From NCBI GenBank assembly GCA_002393945.1, contig DGSO01000009.1, positions 1 to 56,430 of the forward strand: a stretch of DNA of 56,430 nucleotides, in the 5' to 3' direction. Under the pieces are notes generated by a model. It made no database searches and was not told the DNA's origin. It worked only from the letters and a program-made list of their open reading frames with translations. The DNA is from Bacteroidales bacterium UBA4360. Its GTDB lineage: Bacteria > Bacteroidota > Bacteroidia > Bacteroidales > UBA932. Numbering within the stretch: the first letter of the stretch is position 1; each line of letters begins with the position of its first letter. The position numbers and the translations under genes were made by a program. Positions 1 to 7,866 of the stretch are shown piece by piece.

Positions 1-208
1 CAAAATCAGGAAACGACATTTGGCGCAGTTTAAACATAGGCAAACCACCGTTTTCGGCCTCTGGTGAGCTAAAACGGTGGTTTGCGTGTATCCGGAGCGG
101 GCAGGATTTAATCTCCTGCTTCTTTCGTTTCCAGTTCAGGACGGGGAGGAGGAAGGAGATGATTGCCGCACCAAGCCAGAAGATGCTCACGTAGGTGAAG
201 TCGTGTGC
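1..208 (-). pseudogene. C-terminal remnant of a multi-helix transporter (MFS-like), cut at both ends
   Basis: On the minus strand a frame is open from about 226 to the window start with no initiation codon. Between 208 and about 110 it encodes a convincing final membrane helix (AHDFTYVSIFWLGAAI, then a hydrophobic run to SFLLPVL) followed by a basic tail NWKRKKQE, the typical end of a 12-helix transporter. Nothing upstream continues the protein: an in-frame stop lies at 227-229 inside a 52-bp intergenic repeat unit. The frame runs past the expected end of the tail into the 40-85 palindrome and off the window. I read it as a decayed gene end. The MFS assignment is by general resemblance only. 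It could also be the end of a gene with a frameshift. Confidence 0.4.
40..85. repeat. Perfect 15-bp inverted repeat, 16-base loop
   Basis: Arms 40-54 (GCAAACCACCGTTTT) and 71-85 are exact reverse complements. There is no U-tract outside the stem on either strand, so it is not a textbook intrinsic terminator, although the arms carry TTTT/AAAA at the loop side. Similar long perfect hairpins occur at 23955-24000 and 32250-32293. Confidence 0.85.
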
Positions 209-217
209 TCCCCTACG

Positions 218-269
218 CCGAAGGTATCAAAAATGCCCGATTTTGTGGCCGTAGCCGTCATTGCCGACG
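218..269 (-). repeat. Single copy of a 52-bp intergenic repeat unit
   Basis: Read on the minus strand this 52-base stretch begins CGTCGGCAATGACGGCTACG and matches, base for base over most of its length, the tandem units at 3871-3922 and 3923-3974, which are on the plus strand. It separates the transporter remnant from the terminator of the gene at 329-1783. Confidence 0.75.
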
Positions 270-273
270 TTAC

Positions 274-310
274 AAAAAAAATGGCGGCCGGCTTTTGTGC
301 CGACCGCCAT
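274..310 (-). terminator. Intrinsic terminator of the 329-1783 gene
   Basis: On the minus strand a 12-bp stem with one mismatch (arms 299-310 and 281-292, ATGGCGGtCGGC paired with GCCGgCCGCCAT) is followed directly by eight T residues (274-281 on the plus strand are A). It starts about 18 bases after the TAA stop at 329-331, so it closes the murI-namZ-Ser/Arg-repeat transcription unit. Confidence 0.85.
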
Positions 311-328
311 CATTATTGTATCCAGATT

Positions 329-1783
329 TTATCTGTAGATGTTGTACTGTCCGTAAAGGGAGCCGTACATCTGGCCGAGAACCTCCAGGTAAGGCTGGCT
401 GTCAAATACAGTGGTGCGATATACGGTGTTGTCTACCAGGAAGTACTCGATTCCGTTCATGACGATGACCTCATAGTCATCAGGGAGTGAGGTTACGAGC
501 GCTCCTGCAGGAGGAACGATGGTAGAATAAGCACCGGAAGAGCTCACTGTGTAGAAGACGCCGTCCTGGTAGAAGTAGTCTGACCCTGCGTATGCGTAGC
601 TCTGTACAAGACCAAGCTTGTTGGCAAGCTCATATGCGGTAAGGGCACGGGAGCTGTTGAGAGCGTAGTTTGTCATGCTGGCAACGCGGCGGGCGTTCTG
701 CTGTGCAATGATAAGGTTCTGGCGTGCAATGGTGTTGTAGTAGTCAAATACGGCATTGTAGGTGCGGTAAGTATCGCAGTAATATGCAAAGGTGATAGCC
801 CTGCAGACTGCCCTGTCGATAGCCCTCTCGAGAGGAGTTCCGAAAGGAGGACGGCAGATTACATATGCGCCTCCGTAAGGACGATAGTAAACGCCATTGT
901 AGAAGTAGTAGTCGATGCCCCAATGGCTGATGTGACGCCAGCTGGGAGGTATGCTGTGGATACGGTATCCGTAGTAGTGAGGCCTGTCACCCCAGAAGTA
1001 TCCGGGCCTGTCCCACGGCATGGGATCACGGTAGCGGGGAGCGATGCGCTGCATGTCGTGGCGCTCGTCTACGCGGTAGTCGTTGGTATAACGGTAGTTG
1101 TAGCCGTCGTCACGGTATGCGTCTCCCTTGGGCTGGGATACGCTCTTTGTAGCAGCCTCGGATGCAAGACCGGCCCTGGTAACGTTGGTGGAACGGGTGG
1201 CGGCTGCACTGGTGCGTGTAGCGCTGGACGAGCTGCTGCTGGAGCGCACTGCGCTGGAAGAGCTGCTGCTGGAGGAGCGGGTTGCGCTGCCGGAGGAGCT
1301 GCTGGAGCGTACTGCGCTTGAGCTACTTGAGCGAACGGCGCTTGAACTGCTTGACGAGCGGGTAGCGGAACCGGACGATGAGGAGCTGGAACGCACTGCG
1401 CTGGAGGAACTGTTTGAAGAACTGCTGGAGCGGGTGGCGCTTGAGCTGCTGCTGGAAGAGCGGGTAGCGCTGCTGCTCGATGAACGGGTGGCGCTTGTGG
1501 AAGAAGAACTCCTGCGGGTGTCCTGGGTGGATACCGATGAACTTCTGGAAGGGCTGGCACTTGAGCTGGACCTTGTAGAAGAAGATGACACGGAACTTGA
1601 GGACCTTGTGGAGGAGCCGGAAGAGGAAGAGCGGGTGGCCGTTGTACCCGAAGTAGAGCGGGTAGAACTGCTGCTGCGGGTGGCAGTGCCACTGCTGTTT
1701 CTGGTCTGCGCCAGCATATCAGGTGCCGTGAGCATGGAGAATCCCACTAACACTGAAGCGGCGATTGTCATAAACTTTCTCAT
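329..1783 (-). CDS. Secreted Ser/Arg-repeat protein with DUF6515-like C-terminal region
   Basis: 484 aa with an N-terminal Sec signal peptide (MRKFMTIAASVLVGFSML, cleavage probably near AQ at 25-26). Residues about 28-200 are a low-complexity tract of RSSSS, TRSSSS and AVRSSSS units with an Arg about every seven to nine residues. The rest is Tyr-rich: YYFYNGVYYRPYGGAYVICR, then paired modules (YFYQDGVFYTV...VPPAGALVTSLPDDYEVIVMNG) resembling the DUF6515 family of Bacteroidota exported proteins. The family call is from memory of this Tyr/Gly/Pro pattern. Function is unknown; a periplasmic or surface role with the Ser/Arg stretch as a spacer is inference. It is last in an operon after murI and namZ, with a 19-base gap. 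Confidence 0.75.
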   Translation of the reverse strand: MRKFMTIAASVLVGFSMLTAPDMLAQTRNSSGTATRSSSSTRSTSGTTATRSSSSGSSTRSSSSVSSSSTRSSSSASPSRSSSVSTQDTRRSSSSTSATRSSSSSATRSSSSSSSATRSSSSSNSSSSAVRSSSSSSGSATRSSSSSSAVRSSSSSAVRSSSSSGSATRSSSSSSSSAVRSSSSSSSATRTSAAATRSTNVTRAGLASEAATKSVSQPKGDAYRDDGYNYRYTNDYRVDERHDMQRIAPRYRDPMPWDRPGYFWGDRPHYYGYRIHSIPPSWRHISHWGIDYYFYNGVYYRPYGGAYVICRPPFGTPLERAIDRAVCRAITFAYYCDTYRTYNAVFDYYNTIARQNLIIAQQNARRVASMTNYALNSSRALTAYELANKLGLVQSYAYAGSDYFYQDGVFYTVSSSGAYSTIVPPAGALVTSLPDDYEVIVMNGIEYFLVDNTVYRTTVFDSQPYLEVLGQMYGSLYGQYNIYR

Positions 1784-1802
1784 AGCATCTTAATTTTAAT
1801 GT

Positions 1803-3059
1803 TTAACGATATAAGTAATACTTTTGTGAAAGCGTTTTAAAATCCCTGGCATCCTTGTTCCAAAAATCAACGATATCTTCAACTTTCAAACGCTTTTCAA
1901 ATGCCTTTCTCACATAATCCGTGCCACAGACTATGTCGAGCATGCGCGTTTTCTTCATGGGGAAGGGATTGTGGTCAGGATACAGTTCCTGAACGGCCTG
2001 GAGCACGTAGAACTGGGTAAGCGTTACGGTGGCGGCGGCGAAGTCCGTGAAGAAGAATTCTACGCCGTGGACCAGTTTGCCGGCAAGGGCGCCGGAGAGG
2101 GGCTTATAGTGGATAGTACGGAATGCCGTACCGGGGATGTTGTAACTGTCCAGGCGGGCCTTGAGGGCATCGGCATCGATCCATTCGGCGGCGAAGGTCT
2201 GGAAAGGGATGGTGTACCCCACCCCGATATTCAGGTGGCCGAATTCCCCGCCGATTCCGCAGGCAGGATAGCAGATGGCCGAATGAACGGAAGGGATGTT
2301 GGGGGAAGGAAGCACCCAGGGAAGGCGCGTGTCTTCGTAAAGCATGTTCCTGTGCCAGCCGCGCATGGGAATGACGTTCAGGCGGCATTTCAGGTGCTTT
2401 TCGGTTCCGGTCTGGCCGCAGTTGAGGCCTTCTTCATTGATGAGTCCGGCAAGTTCGCCCACGGTGAGGCCGTAGACAAAGGGAATCTTGAACTCACTCA
2501 CGAAGGAGTGGAATCCGTCTTCTACAATAGGACCCTCCACCTTGAGACCGCCAAGCGGATTGGGACGGTCCAGGACGAGGACTTCCACATCGGCCTTGGC
2601 GCAGGCGCGCATGACGAGGCCGAGCGTGGAAATGAAGGTATAGCAGCGGGTGCCCACATCCTGGATGTCATAGACCATGACGTCGATGCCGCGGAGCATT
2701 TCCTGCGTAGGTTCACGCGTTGCGCCGTAGAGGGAATATACCGGAAGACCGGTCTTGGGGTCTTTGCCGCCTTCCACCTTGTCTCCCGCATAGGCATCAC
2801 CGCGGACGCCGTGCTCCGGGCCGAAGAGGGCTACGAGGTTCACCTCGGGCGCTTCGAAGAGGATGTCTATGGTGGAGCGGAGCTTGCGGTCCACTCCGCT
2901 GGGGTTGGTCACAAGACCCACCCTTTTGCCCTGGAGCTCTTCAAAGCCGTAACTCTCGAGGACTTCGATACCGGGGATGACTTCTCCGGCTGTTTCCTGT
3001 GCCTTTGACGCACAGGCGGCAAGGCAGATGACTGCAAATAATGTGAAGACTCGTTTCAT
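1803..3059 (-). CDS. namZ: Exo-beta-N-acetylmuramidase NamZ-like lipoprotein (DUF1343)
   Basis: 418 aa. The N-terminus MKRVFTLFAVICLAAC places a lipobox cysteine at residue 16. The DUF1343 signatures are clear: GKRVGLVTNPSGVD, LFGPEHGVRGDAYAGDKVE, DPKTGLPVYSLYG, VYDIQDVGTRCYTF and DRPNPLGG. NamZ of Bacillus subtilis, the characterised member, removes MurNAc from the non-reducing end of peptidoglycan fragments, so this lipoprotein probably acts in the periplasm in wall recycling. Its ATG overlaps the TGA of murI (ATGA), so the two are likely translated together and link MurNAc release with D-glutamate supply for peptidoglycan. Length fits the family. The exact substrate here is inferred. Confidence 0.88.
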   Translation of the reverse strand: MKRVFTLFAVICLAACASKAQETAGEVIPGIEVLESYGFEELQGKRVGLVTNPSGVDRKLRSTIDILFEAPEVNLVALFGPEHGVRGDAYAGDKVEGGKDPKTGLPVYSLYGATREPTQEMLRGIDVMVYDIQDVGTRCYTFISTLGLVMRACAKADVEVLVLDRPNPLGGLKVEGPIVEDGFHSFVSEFKIPFVYGLTVGELAGLINEEGLNCGQTGTEKHLKCRLNVIPMRGWHRNMLYEDTRLPWVLPSPNIPSVHSAICYPACGIGGEFGHLNIGVGYTIPFQTFAAEWIDADALKARLDSYNIPGTAFRTIHYKPLSGALAGKLVHGVEFFFTDFAAATVTLTQFYVLQAVQELYPDHNPFPMKKTRMLDIVCGTDYVRKAFEKRLKVEDIVDFWNKDARDFKTLSQKYYLYR

Positions 3060-3805
3060 ACAAGTGCGAATATGCGCTGGAGGCTGTCCGGCTCTCCGGA
3101 AAAATACAAATCGACGGAAAACGGCCCTTGACCGGTTTCTATGCCCCTTTCCTGGAGTACACGTACCGTCTGGCGGGCAACTGCAGGAGCCGGGTCAATC
3201 ACCTTGACTCCCGCACCGGCCAGTTTCTCTATAACCGGACGGAGGAAAGGATAATGGGTGCAGCCGAGGACTATGGTATCGGCACCCGCATCAAGAAGCG
3301 GCTGGAGGGATGCGCGCACGACCGATTCGGCCTTGGGCCCGTCAAGGATTCCGCCCTCGACGAGTTCCACAAAGCCCTGGCCCACGTGCTCCACAATCTT
3401 CACGTCGTCTTCGTACAGGCCCCTGGTCTTGAGATATTTGGAGCCCTTGAGCGTTCCGGCGGTGGCAAGGACCCCTATGACTCCGCTCTTCGTGCCCAGC
3501 GCCGCAGGCTTCACGGCCGGCTCCATGCCGATGAAAGGCACCTCCGGATACTCCGCCCTCAGGGTCGCTATGGCCGCTGCTGTTGCGGTGTTACAGGCTA
3601 CCACTATTATATCGGCCCCCATGCCAAGAAGGATGTCCGTGATGGCGCGGGCACGGTCCTGGATATACTCCGCGGTCTTTTCTCCGTAGGGGCAGTGGGC
3701 GTTGTCGGAAAAATAGACATATCTTTCCTTCGGGAGAACCTTTACAAGTTCCCTGTACACAGAAAGACCTCCGCTTCCGGAATCAAAGATGCCGATTGTA
3801 GCCAT
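3056..3805 (-). CDS. murI: Glutamate racemase
   Basis: 249 aa from the ATG at 3805. It interconverts L- and D-glutamate for peptidoglycan synthesis in the cytoplasm. The N-terminus MATIGIFDSGSGGLSVYREL is the classic start of the family. The two catalytic cysteines sit in VACNTATAAAI and VLGCTHYPFLRP. A longer frame to 3949 exists, but the extra residues are translated from the intergenic 52-bp repeats and are not real. A -7 box (TATATTTG) ends only 7 bases before the chosen ATG, which both supports this start and suggests an almost leaderless message. It is first in the murI-namZ-Ser/Arg protein operon. Confidence 0.96.
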   Translation of the reverse strand: MATIGIFDSGSGGLSVYRELVKVLPKERYVYFSDNAHCPYGEKTAEYIQDRARAITDILLGMGADIIVVACNTATAAAIATLRAEYPEVPFIGMEPAVKPAALGTKSGVIGVLATAGTLKGSKYLKTRGLYEDDVKIVEHVGQGFVELVEGGILDGPKAESVVRASLQPLLDAGADTIVLGCTHYPFLRPVIEKLAGAGVKVIDPAPAVARQTVRVLQERGIETGQGPFSVDLYFSGEPDSLQRIFALV

Positions 3806-3812
3806 ATCATTG

Positions 3813-3820
3813 CAAATATA
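3813..3820 (-). promoter_or_regulatory. -7 promoter box of murI
   Basis: Minus-strand TATATTTG followed by CA matches the Bacteroidota -7 consensus TAnnTTTG. I see no good TTTG -33 element at the usual distance. The box ends 7 bases from the murI ATG. Confidence 0.55.
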
Positions 3821-3830
3821 ATCAAAAAAA

Positions 3831-3974
3831 CGTCGGCGGCGACATTTTCGGCCATTTTTGACACCCCCGGCGTCGGCGATGACGGCTACGGACACAAAAA
3901 CGGCCTTTTTTGACGCCCCCGGCGGCAGGGATGACGGCTGCGGACACAAAAACGGCCATTTTTGACACCCACGG
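3831..3974 (+). repeat. Tandem 52-bp intergenic repeat, about 2.8 units
   Basis: Units 3871-3922 and 3923-3974 are each exactly 52 bases and share GATGACGGCT.CGGACACAAA followed by AACGGCCnTTTTTGACnCCCnCGG. A partial, diverged unit (3831-3870) precedes them. The same unit occurs alone and inverted at 218-269. It fills the spacer between the divergent genes murI and 4013-5581. No spacers separate the units, so this is not a CRISPR array. Confidence 0.8.
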
Positions 3975-3998
3975 CGTCGTGGGCAATTGGAAAATAAC

Positions 3999-4006
3999 TA
4001 TCTTTG
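3999..4006 (+). promoter_or_regulatory. -7 promoter box of the HIT-like/SpoIID gene
   Basis: TATCTTTG followed by CA matches TAnnTTTG. It ends 6 bases before the ATG at 4013, so a transcript from it would have little or no leader. No convincing -33 TTTG lies 19-20 bases upstream. Confidence 0.55.
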
Positions 4007-4012
4007 CAGGGT

Positions 4013-5581
4013 ATGGCAAAGGATATCGATAAGTTTGTACATGACCAGTTGTCGGTGTGGCCGCAGGTTGCTGCCAAGTACCGCGCCCTGAAGACCGCCC
4101 CAACACGCCAAATGCCTATAGGCGGGCTCCTTGTCACCATTCAGTCAAACCCCGGACGGCTTCCGGTCTTCGACCATGGGTGTCCACTGTGCGAGGAGAA
4201 CTACATGGAGCACCAGCACGCCCTTCCTTTCGAGGGCCGAAAGGGCCGTAAGTACAATATCCTTGTCAACCGCGCTCCCATCTTCCCCAACCATCTGGTA
4301 ATTACCCGCGACATCCATACGCCGCAGACTATCTGGCACCGCTTCCCGGACATGCTGGACCTGGCATCCCAGCTGGAAGGATACATCGTCTTCTACAACA
4401 GCGTACACAGCGGCACGTCGGTACCGGGCCACGCCCACTTCCAGGCCTGTCCCAAAGGCTATATGCCACTCGAAAGAGCCGCCGACAGGCTTCTGAGGGG
4501 GATATCGGCAGAAGGAGGGAAAGTGCCGGAGGGCATGGCCGCGGAGATTGAATTCCTGACATCCGTGAGGGATGCGCAGCTTTTCCACTACAAGAAGTTC
4601 AACAGGGGGATATTCATGCTGCGGGCAACGACGTCCAAGTCCATGGCAAAGCTGTTCTACAGGCTCCTGGACTGCACAAGCCTGTTCGCAGAGGAGACAG
4701 AGCCCCGTTTCAATGCCTTCGCTTATACATCGGAGGGCGAATACAGGGCTATCGTGATTCTTAGGAGCGAGGCCCGTCCAAGCTGCTACTTCAAAAGCGG
4801 CGAGGACAATTTCGCCATAAGTCCCGGTGCAGCCGAAATGGCCGGCTTTGCGGTAGTCCCCCAGGAGAAGGATTTCCCCCGCCTCAACGCCCAGGTCATG
4901 GAAGGAATCTATGCCGATGTCTCCCTCTCCGAGGCTGACGAAAAACGAATTCTCTGGCGTCTTGTACGCACCCAGCCGCGAATAGAGGTTGGCATCGCAC
5001 ATGAAAGGGAAATAGCATTTGAGATCATTTCCGACGGTGCCGGCCCGCAGAAGGTATCATACCGCGAAGGCAAGATCGACTACAACGGCGTTCTCTACGA
5101 CGAACTCCTTTTCGAGGCGCCCACAATCTCCACCCTTTTTGCCGAACCTTCCTTTATAATTTACGGCGAAAGCGAGTTCAGGTATGCCGGAGCACTCAAA
5201 TTCGTAATCGAAGCCGGGAAGGTACAGGCGGTGAACATAATCGGCCTGGAAGACTACCTGGTGGGGGCGCTTTCTGCAGGGGGGAAGTCCGTTGACGAAC
5301 TGGAGAAATCGGCAATAGAGATACGCAGGTGGGCGATGAAGGCCATTGCGGACAGGAAGGCCGAACATGCGGCCGCGTCGGTTCCGGGCATTTCGGGAAC
5401 GCCGTCCCTGGTCACATGGCTGGACACTACGGACGCCTGCCATCTTCCGGCAAAGGAAGAGGTTCACCGCAGTTTCGATATCTGCGCGGGAAGTCACTGC
5501 CGCCCGTATCAGGGGATAATGGGCATCGACACAACAGAGGTGCGCCTCGCCGTTGACGAAACCTGGGGAAGGTCAGAGTAG
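4013..5581 (+). CDS. HIT-like nucleotidyl phosphorylase (DUF4922-like) fused to a SpoIID-like domain
   Basis: 522 aa from ATG 4013 (MAKDIDKFV); an upstream TTG at 4004 lies inside the -7 box and is rejected. The N-terminal half has CPLCEEN, LVNRAPIFPNHLVITRD and the HxHxQ catalytic signature in GHAHFQACP (about residue 140), as in GalT/Ap4A-phosphorylase-type enzymes of the HIT superfamily, and matches DUF4922 of Bacteroidales. The C-terminal part (about 395-522) looks like SpoIID/LytB: EDYLVGALSAGGKS, IRRWAMKAIADRK, SHCRPYQG, AVDETWG. The substrate is unknown; a nucleotide sugar or dinucleotide is plausible. There is no signal peptide, which is odd for a SpoIID-type wall domain. Its last 9 bases overlap the end of the convergent Nudix gene. 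Confidence 0.75.
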   Translation: MAKDIDKFVHDQLSVWPQVAAKYRALKTAPTRQMPIGGLLVTIQSNPGRLPVFDHGCPLCEENYMEHQHALPFEGRKGRKYNILVNRAPIFPNHLVITRDIHTPQTIWHRFPDMLDLASQLEGYIVFYNSVHSGTSVPGHAHFQACPKGYMPLERAADRLLRGISAEGGKVPEGMAAEIEFLTSVRDAQLFHYKKFNRGIFMLRATTSKSMAKLFYRLLDCTSLFAEETEPRFNAFAYTSEGEYRAIVILRSEARPSCYFKSGEDNFAISPGAAEMAGFAVVPQEKDFPRLNAQVMEGIYADVSLSEADEKRILWRLVRTQPRIEVGIAHEREIAFEIISDGAGPQKVSYREGKIDYNGVLYDELLFEAPTISTLFAEPSFIIYGESEFRYAGALKFVIEAGKVQAVNIIGLEDYLVGALSAGGKSVDELEKSAIEIRRWAMKAIADRKAEHAAASVPGISGTPSLVTWLDTTDACHLPAKEEVHRSFDICAGSHCRPYQGIMGIDTTEVRLAVDETWGRSE

Positions 5582-6163
5582 GGCCAGGAGAGGCCCCTTT
5601 ACGGCAGCATATTCAGCTTCGAAATCGGGGGTAAGGATACCCTTGCCGATAGCGCCGTCTATCTCTTCCGTCGCCCACCACTTTCCGCCTTCTATCTCAA
5701 TCTCGTTCAATGTGAGCTCCGGATGCCCCACATGCGCGAACATTATCACGAATTCGTTCTCCCTTTCGCTTTCCCAGTGGAAAGTCCCAAGGAAGGAGGG
5801 ATTGAATGCCGTGAGGCCGATTTCTTCCGCAGCCTCCCTGTATAGCGCTTCAAGGACCTGTTCGCCATAGGACACGTGGCCTCCGACGGAGGAGTCCCAC
5901 ATGCCGGGGCATATCCTTTTTTTCAAGGAGCGTTTCTGGAGGAAAATATTGCCCTGCCTGTCTATAAGGTGAAGGTGCACTACCGGATGAAGCGCATGGC
6001 TGCCGCCATGGCACCACATGCGGGGAGCCTGTCCGTAGACGATTCCGTTTTCGTTTATCAGCGGGAGCAGCTCTCCCGGAGGAAGTATCAGACGGCCGGG
6101 ATGCTCTGCCGACGGACGGGGATAAACGGGTGCCGGTTCTGCCGGATAAAGAAGGTCGAACAT
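5573..6163 (-). CDS. Nudix hydrolase
   Basis: 196 aa cytoplasmic protein. The Nudix box is complete: GGHVSYGEQVLEALYREAAE then EIGL, fitting GX5EX7REUXEEXGU at about residues 103-125. RLILPPGELLPLINENGIVYGQAPR before it and HPVVHLHLIDRQGNIFLQKR resemble the Nudix subgroup related to isopentenyl-diphosphate isomerase. The substrate is likely a nucleoside or isoprenoid diphosphate, not determined. It starts 2 bases after the end of the transporter gene and is last in the minus-strand operon 9365 to 5573. Its 3' end overlaps the opposing gene by 9 bases, with no room for a terminator between them. Confidence 0.85.
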   Translation of the reverse strand: MFDLLYPAEPAPVYPRPSAEHPGRLILPPGELLPLINENGIVYGQAPRMWCHGGSHALHPVVHLHLIDRQGNIFLQKRSLKKRICPGMWDSSVGGHVSYGEQVLEALYREAAEEIGLTAFNPSFLGTFHWESERENEFVIMFAHVGHPELTLNEIEIEGGKWWATEEIDGAIGKGILTPDFEAEYAAVKGPLLALL

Positions 6164-6165
6164 AG

Positions 6166-7851
6166 TTAAGCCATCGCTATCAGGACAAGGACCTGCGCCA
6201 CCAGGACCCTCATGAACATGGAAAGAGGATATACGGTTGCGTAGTTGACCGAAGTATAGTCACTGCCATACATATTCTGGGCAAAGGCCAGGACAGGAGG
6301 ATTGGTGCAGGAACCGCTTATGAGACCGCAGATCTGATAGAAATTGAGCTTGCAGAAAAGGCGGGACACCACGAAGGTTATGATAAGCGGGATAAGTGTG
6401 ATGAGCGCACCGTAGAGAATCCACCAGTAACCGCCTCCGGTGATGGAGCTCCAGAAAGTTCCGCCGGCGCCGATACCCACGGCTGCAAGGAAGAGCGAAA
6501 TGCCTATCTCCCTTATCATGAGGTTGGCGCTTGTGGTAACGTAGGTGGTTATCTTGTGCTTGGGGCCGAAGTGTCCGAGAAGGATGGCGATGATGAGAGG
6601 ACCGCCGGCAAGACCCAGCTTTATGGCCTGGGGAACACCGGGGAACTTGATTGGAATCGAACCGAAGATGATACCAACCACGATTCCAAGGAAGATGGGA
6701 ACGAGGTTGGGCTTGTTCAGTGCATTGGCGGAATTGCCCACCTTGGATGCCAGATGGTCGATATTCTTCTCCGCTCCGACGCACATGAGTCCGTCACCCA
6801 CCTGGATGTAAAGGTCCGGAGACGCTACAAGTTCGACACCTGCGCGGATAACCCTGGTTACGCTCACGCCGTATGCGCCGCGGAAATGAAGGTCCTTGAG
6901 ACGCTTGCCGGTGAGCGAGGAGTTGGTGACCACGATACGGCGGGTCACGAGGTAATGGTCCCTCTCTATCCAGTCATTGTGGTGCATGGGGACCTCCTTG
7001 CCGAAGAGGATGCGCAGTCTGTCAACCTCCGGCTGGGATGTAACGATGAGGACTTTATCCCCCTCATCAAGGACGGTGTCTCCTGTAGGGAATAAGATTT
7101 TGTCGCCCTTCATCACGCGGGACACGACGAAGTCTCCGCCGAACTGCTGGATGATATCGTGAAGTTTCTTGCCGAAGATGGCGGGATTCTCAACCTCCAC
7201 GTGCATGCGGCGGGCATGGTCCTTCTCAGACTCGGAGGCCTCCATCTGCTCAAGTTCCTTCTTATGGTCGATCTTGAAAATGGCCTTGCCAAGGATGAGA
7301 ATAAGGATGACGCCGATTACGCCGATAGGATATGCCACGGCATAACCTGATGCCATCGAGGCCGACTGGGACATTGCCGTTACTGCATCGGCGCCGCCGG
7401 AGACGGAAACATCGACGAAAGTCTGCTGCGCGGCACCGAGACCGGGAGTGTTGGTGACGGCTCCGGACATGACGCCCACCATGGTCTTGAGATCCACATC
7501 GGCCACAACGGAGACGATATAGGTCACAGCCACGGCGAGAAGTATGTTCATTACCGCCAGGAGGTTCATCTTGACTCCCCCGCTTTTAAAGGAGTGGAAG
7601 AAGCCGGGACCCACCTGGAGGCCTATCGAGAAAACAAAGAGGATAAGGCCGAATTCCTTGACGAAACTCAGGACCTGGGTATCGGCACGGAAGCCAAGAT
7701 GGCCCATGAGAATGCCGATGAAAAGAATCCACGTGGATCCAAGTGAAATGCCCTTGAACTTGAAGCGTCCAAGGTAAATGCCGATTCCGATGACGAAAGC
7801 CACCAGAAGTATCGTGTGTGCGACGCCGGTTCCAAAAAATAGGTCTCTCAT
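6166..7851 (-). CDS. AspT/YidE/YbjL-family transporter with two RCK_C domains
   Basis: 561 aa integral membrane protein. Two hydrophobic blocks of about five to six helices each (residues about 10-185 and 385-560) flank a cytoplasmic middle with two TrkA-C-type (RCK_C) regions (around 215-285 and 300-370: DTVLDEGDKVLIVTSQPEV and YIQVGDGLMCVG). The repeated GxxxG-rich segments GLILFVFSIGLQVGPGF and LFLAAVGIGAGGTFW are the internal duplication typical of the aspartate:alanine exchanger family. Family members exchange amino acids or organic anions; the substrate here cannot be read from sequence. It lies 15 bases downstream of the thioesterase gene, probably in the same operon. Confidence 0.85.
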   Translation of the reverse strand: MRDLFFGTGVAHTILLVAFVIGIGIYLGRFKFKGISLGSTWILFIGILMGHLGFRADTQVLSFVKEFGLILFVFSIGLQVGPGFFHSFKSGGVKMNLLAVMNILLAVAVTYIVSVVADVDLKTMVGVMSGAVTNTPGLGAAQQTFVDVSVSGGADAVTAMSQSASMASGYAVAYPIGVIGVILILILGKAIFKIDHKKELEQMEASESEKDHARRMHVEVENPAIFGKKLHDIIQQFGGDFVVSRVMKGDKILFPTGDTVLDEGDKVLIVTSQPEVDRLRILFGKEVPMHHNDWIERDHYLVTRRIVVTNSSLTGKRLKDLHFRGAYGVSVTRVIRAGVELVASPDLYIQVGDGLMCVGAEKNIDHLASKVGNSANALNKPNLVPIFLGIVVGIIFGSIPIKFPGVPQAIKLGLAGGPLIIAILLGHFGPKHKITTYVTTSANLMIREIGISLFLAAVGIGAGGTFWSSITGGGYWWILYGALITLIPLIITFVVSRLFCKLNFYQICGLISGSCTNPPVLAFAQNMYGSDYTSVNYATVYPLSMFMRVLVAQVLVLIAMA

Positions 7852-7866
7852 AACTCTTCTGATCTT

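Noticed and set aside
1069..1793. Long open frames on both strands opposite the Ser/Arg-repeat gene
   Set aside because: They are by-products of the repetitive AGC/CGC-rich codons (poly Pro/Ala or Glu/Leu translations) and have no motif or start context. The minus-strand frame has signal peptide, terminator and family pattern.
3806..3949. 48-residue N-terminal extension of murI
   Set aside because: It would be translated from the 52-bp repeats and the promoter, and the conserved MATIGIFDSGSGG start is downstream.
3831..3974. CRISPR array between murI and the HIT-like gene
   Set aside because: Units are contiguous with a 52-base period and no spacers, and there are no cas genes.
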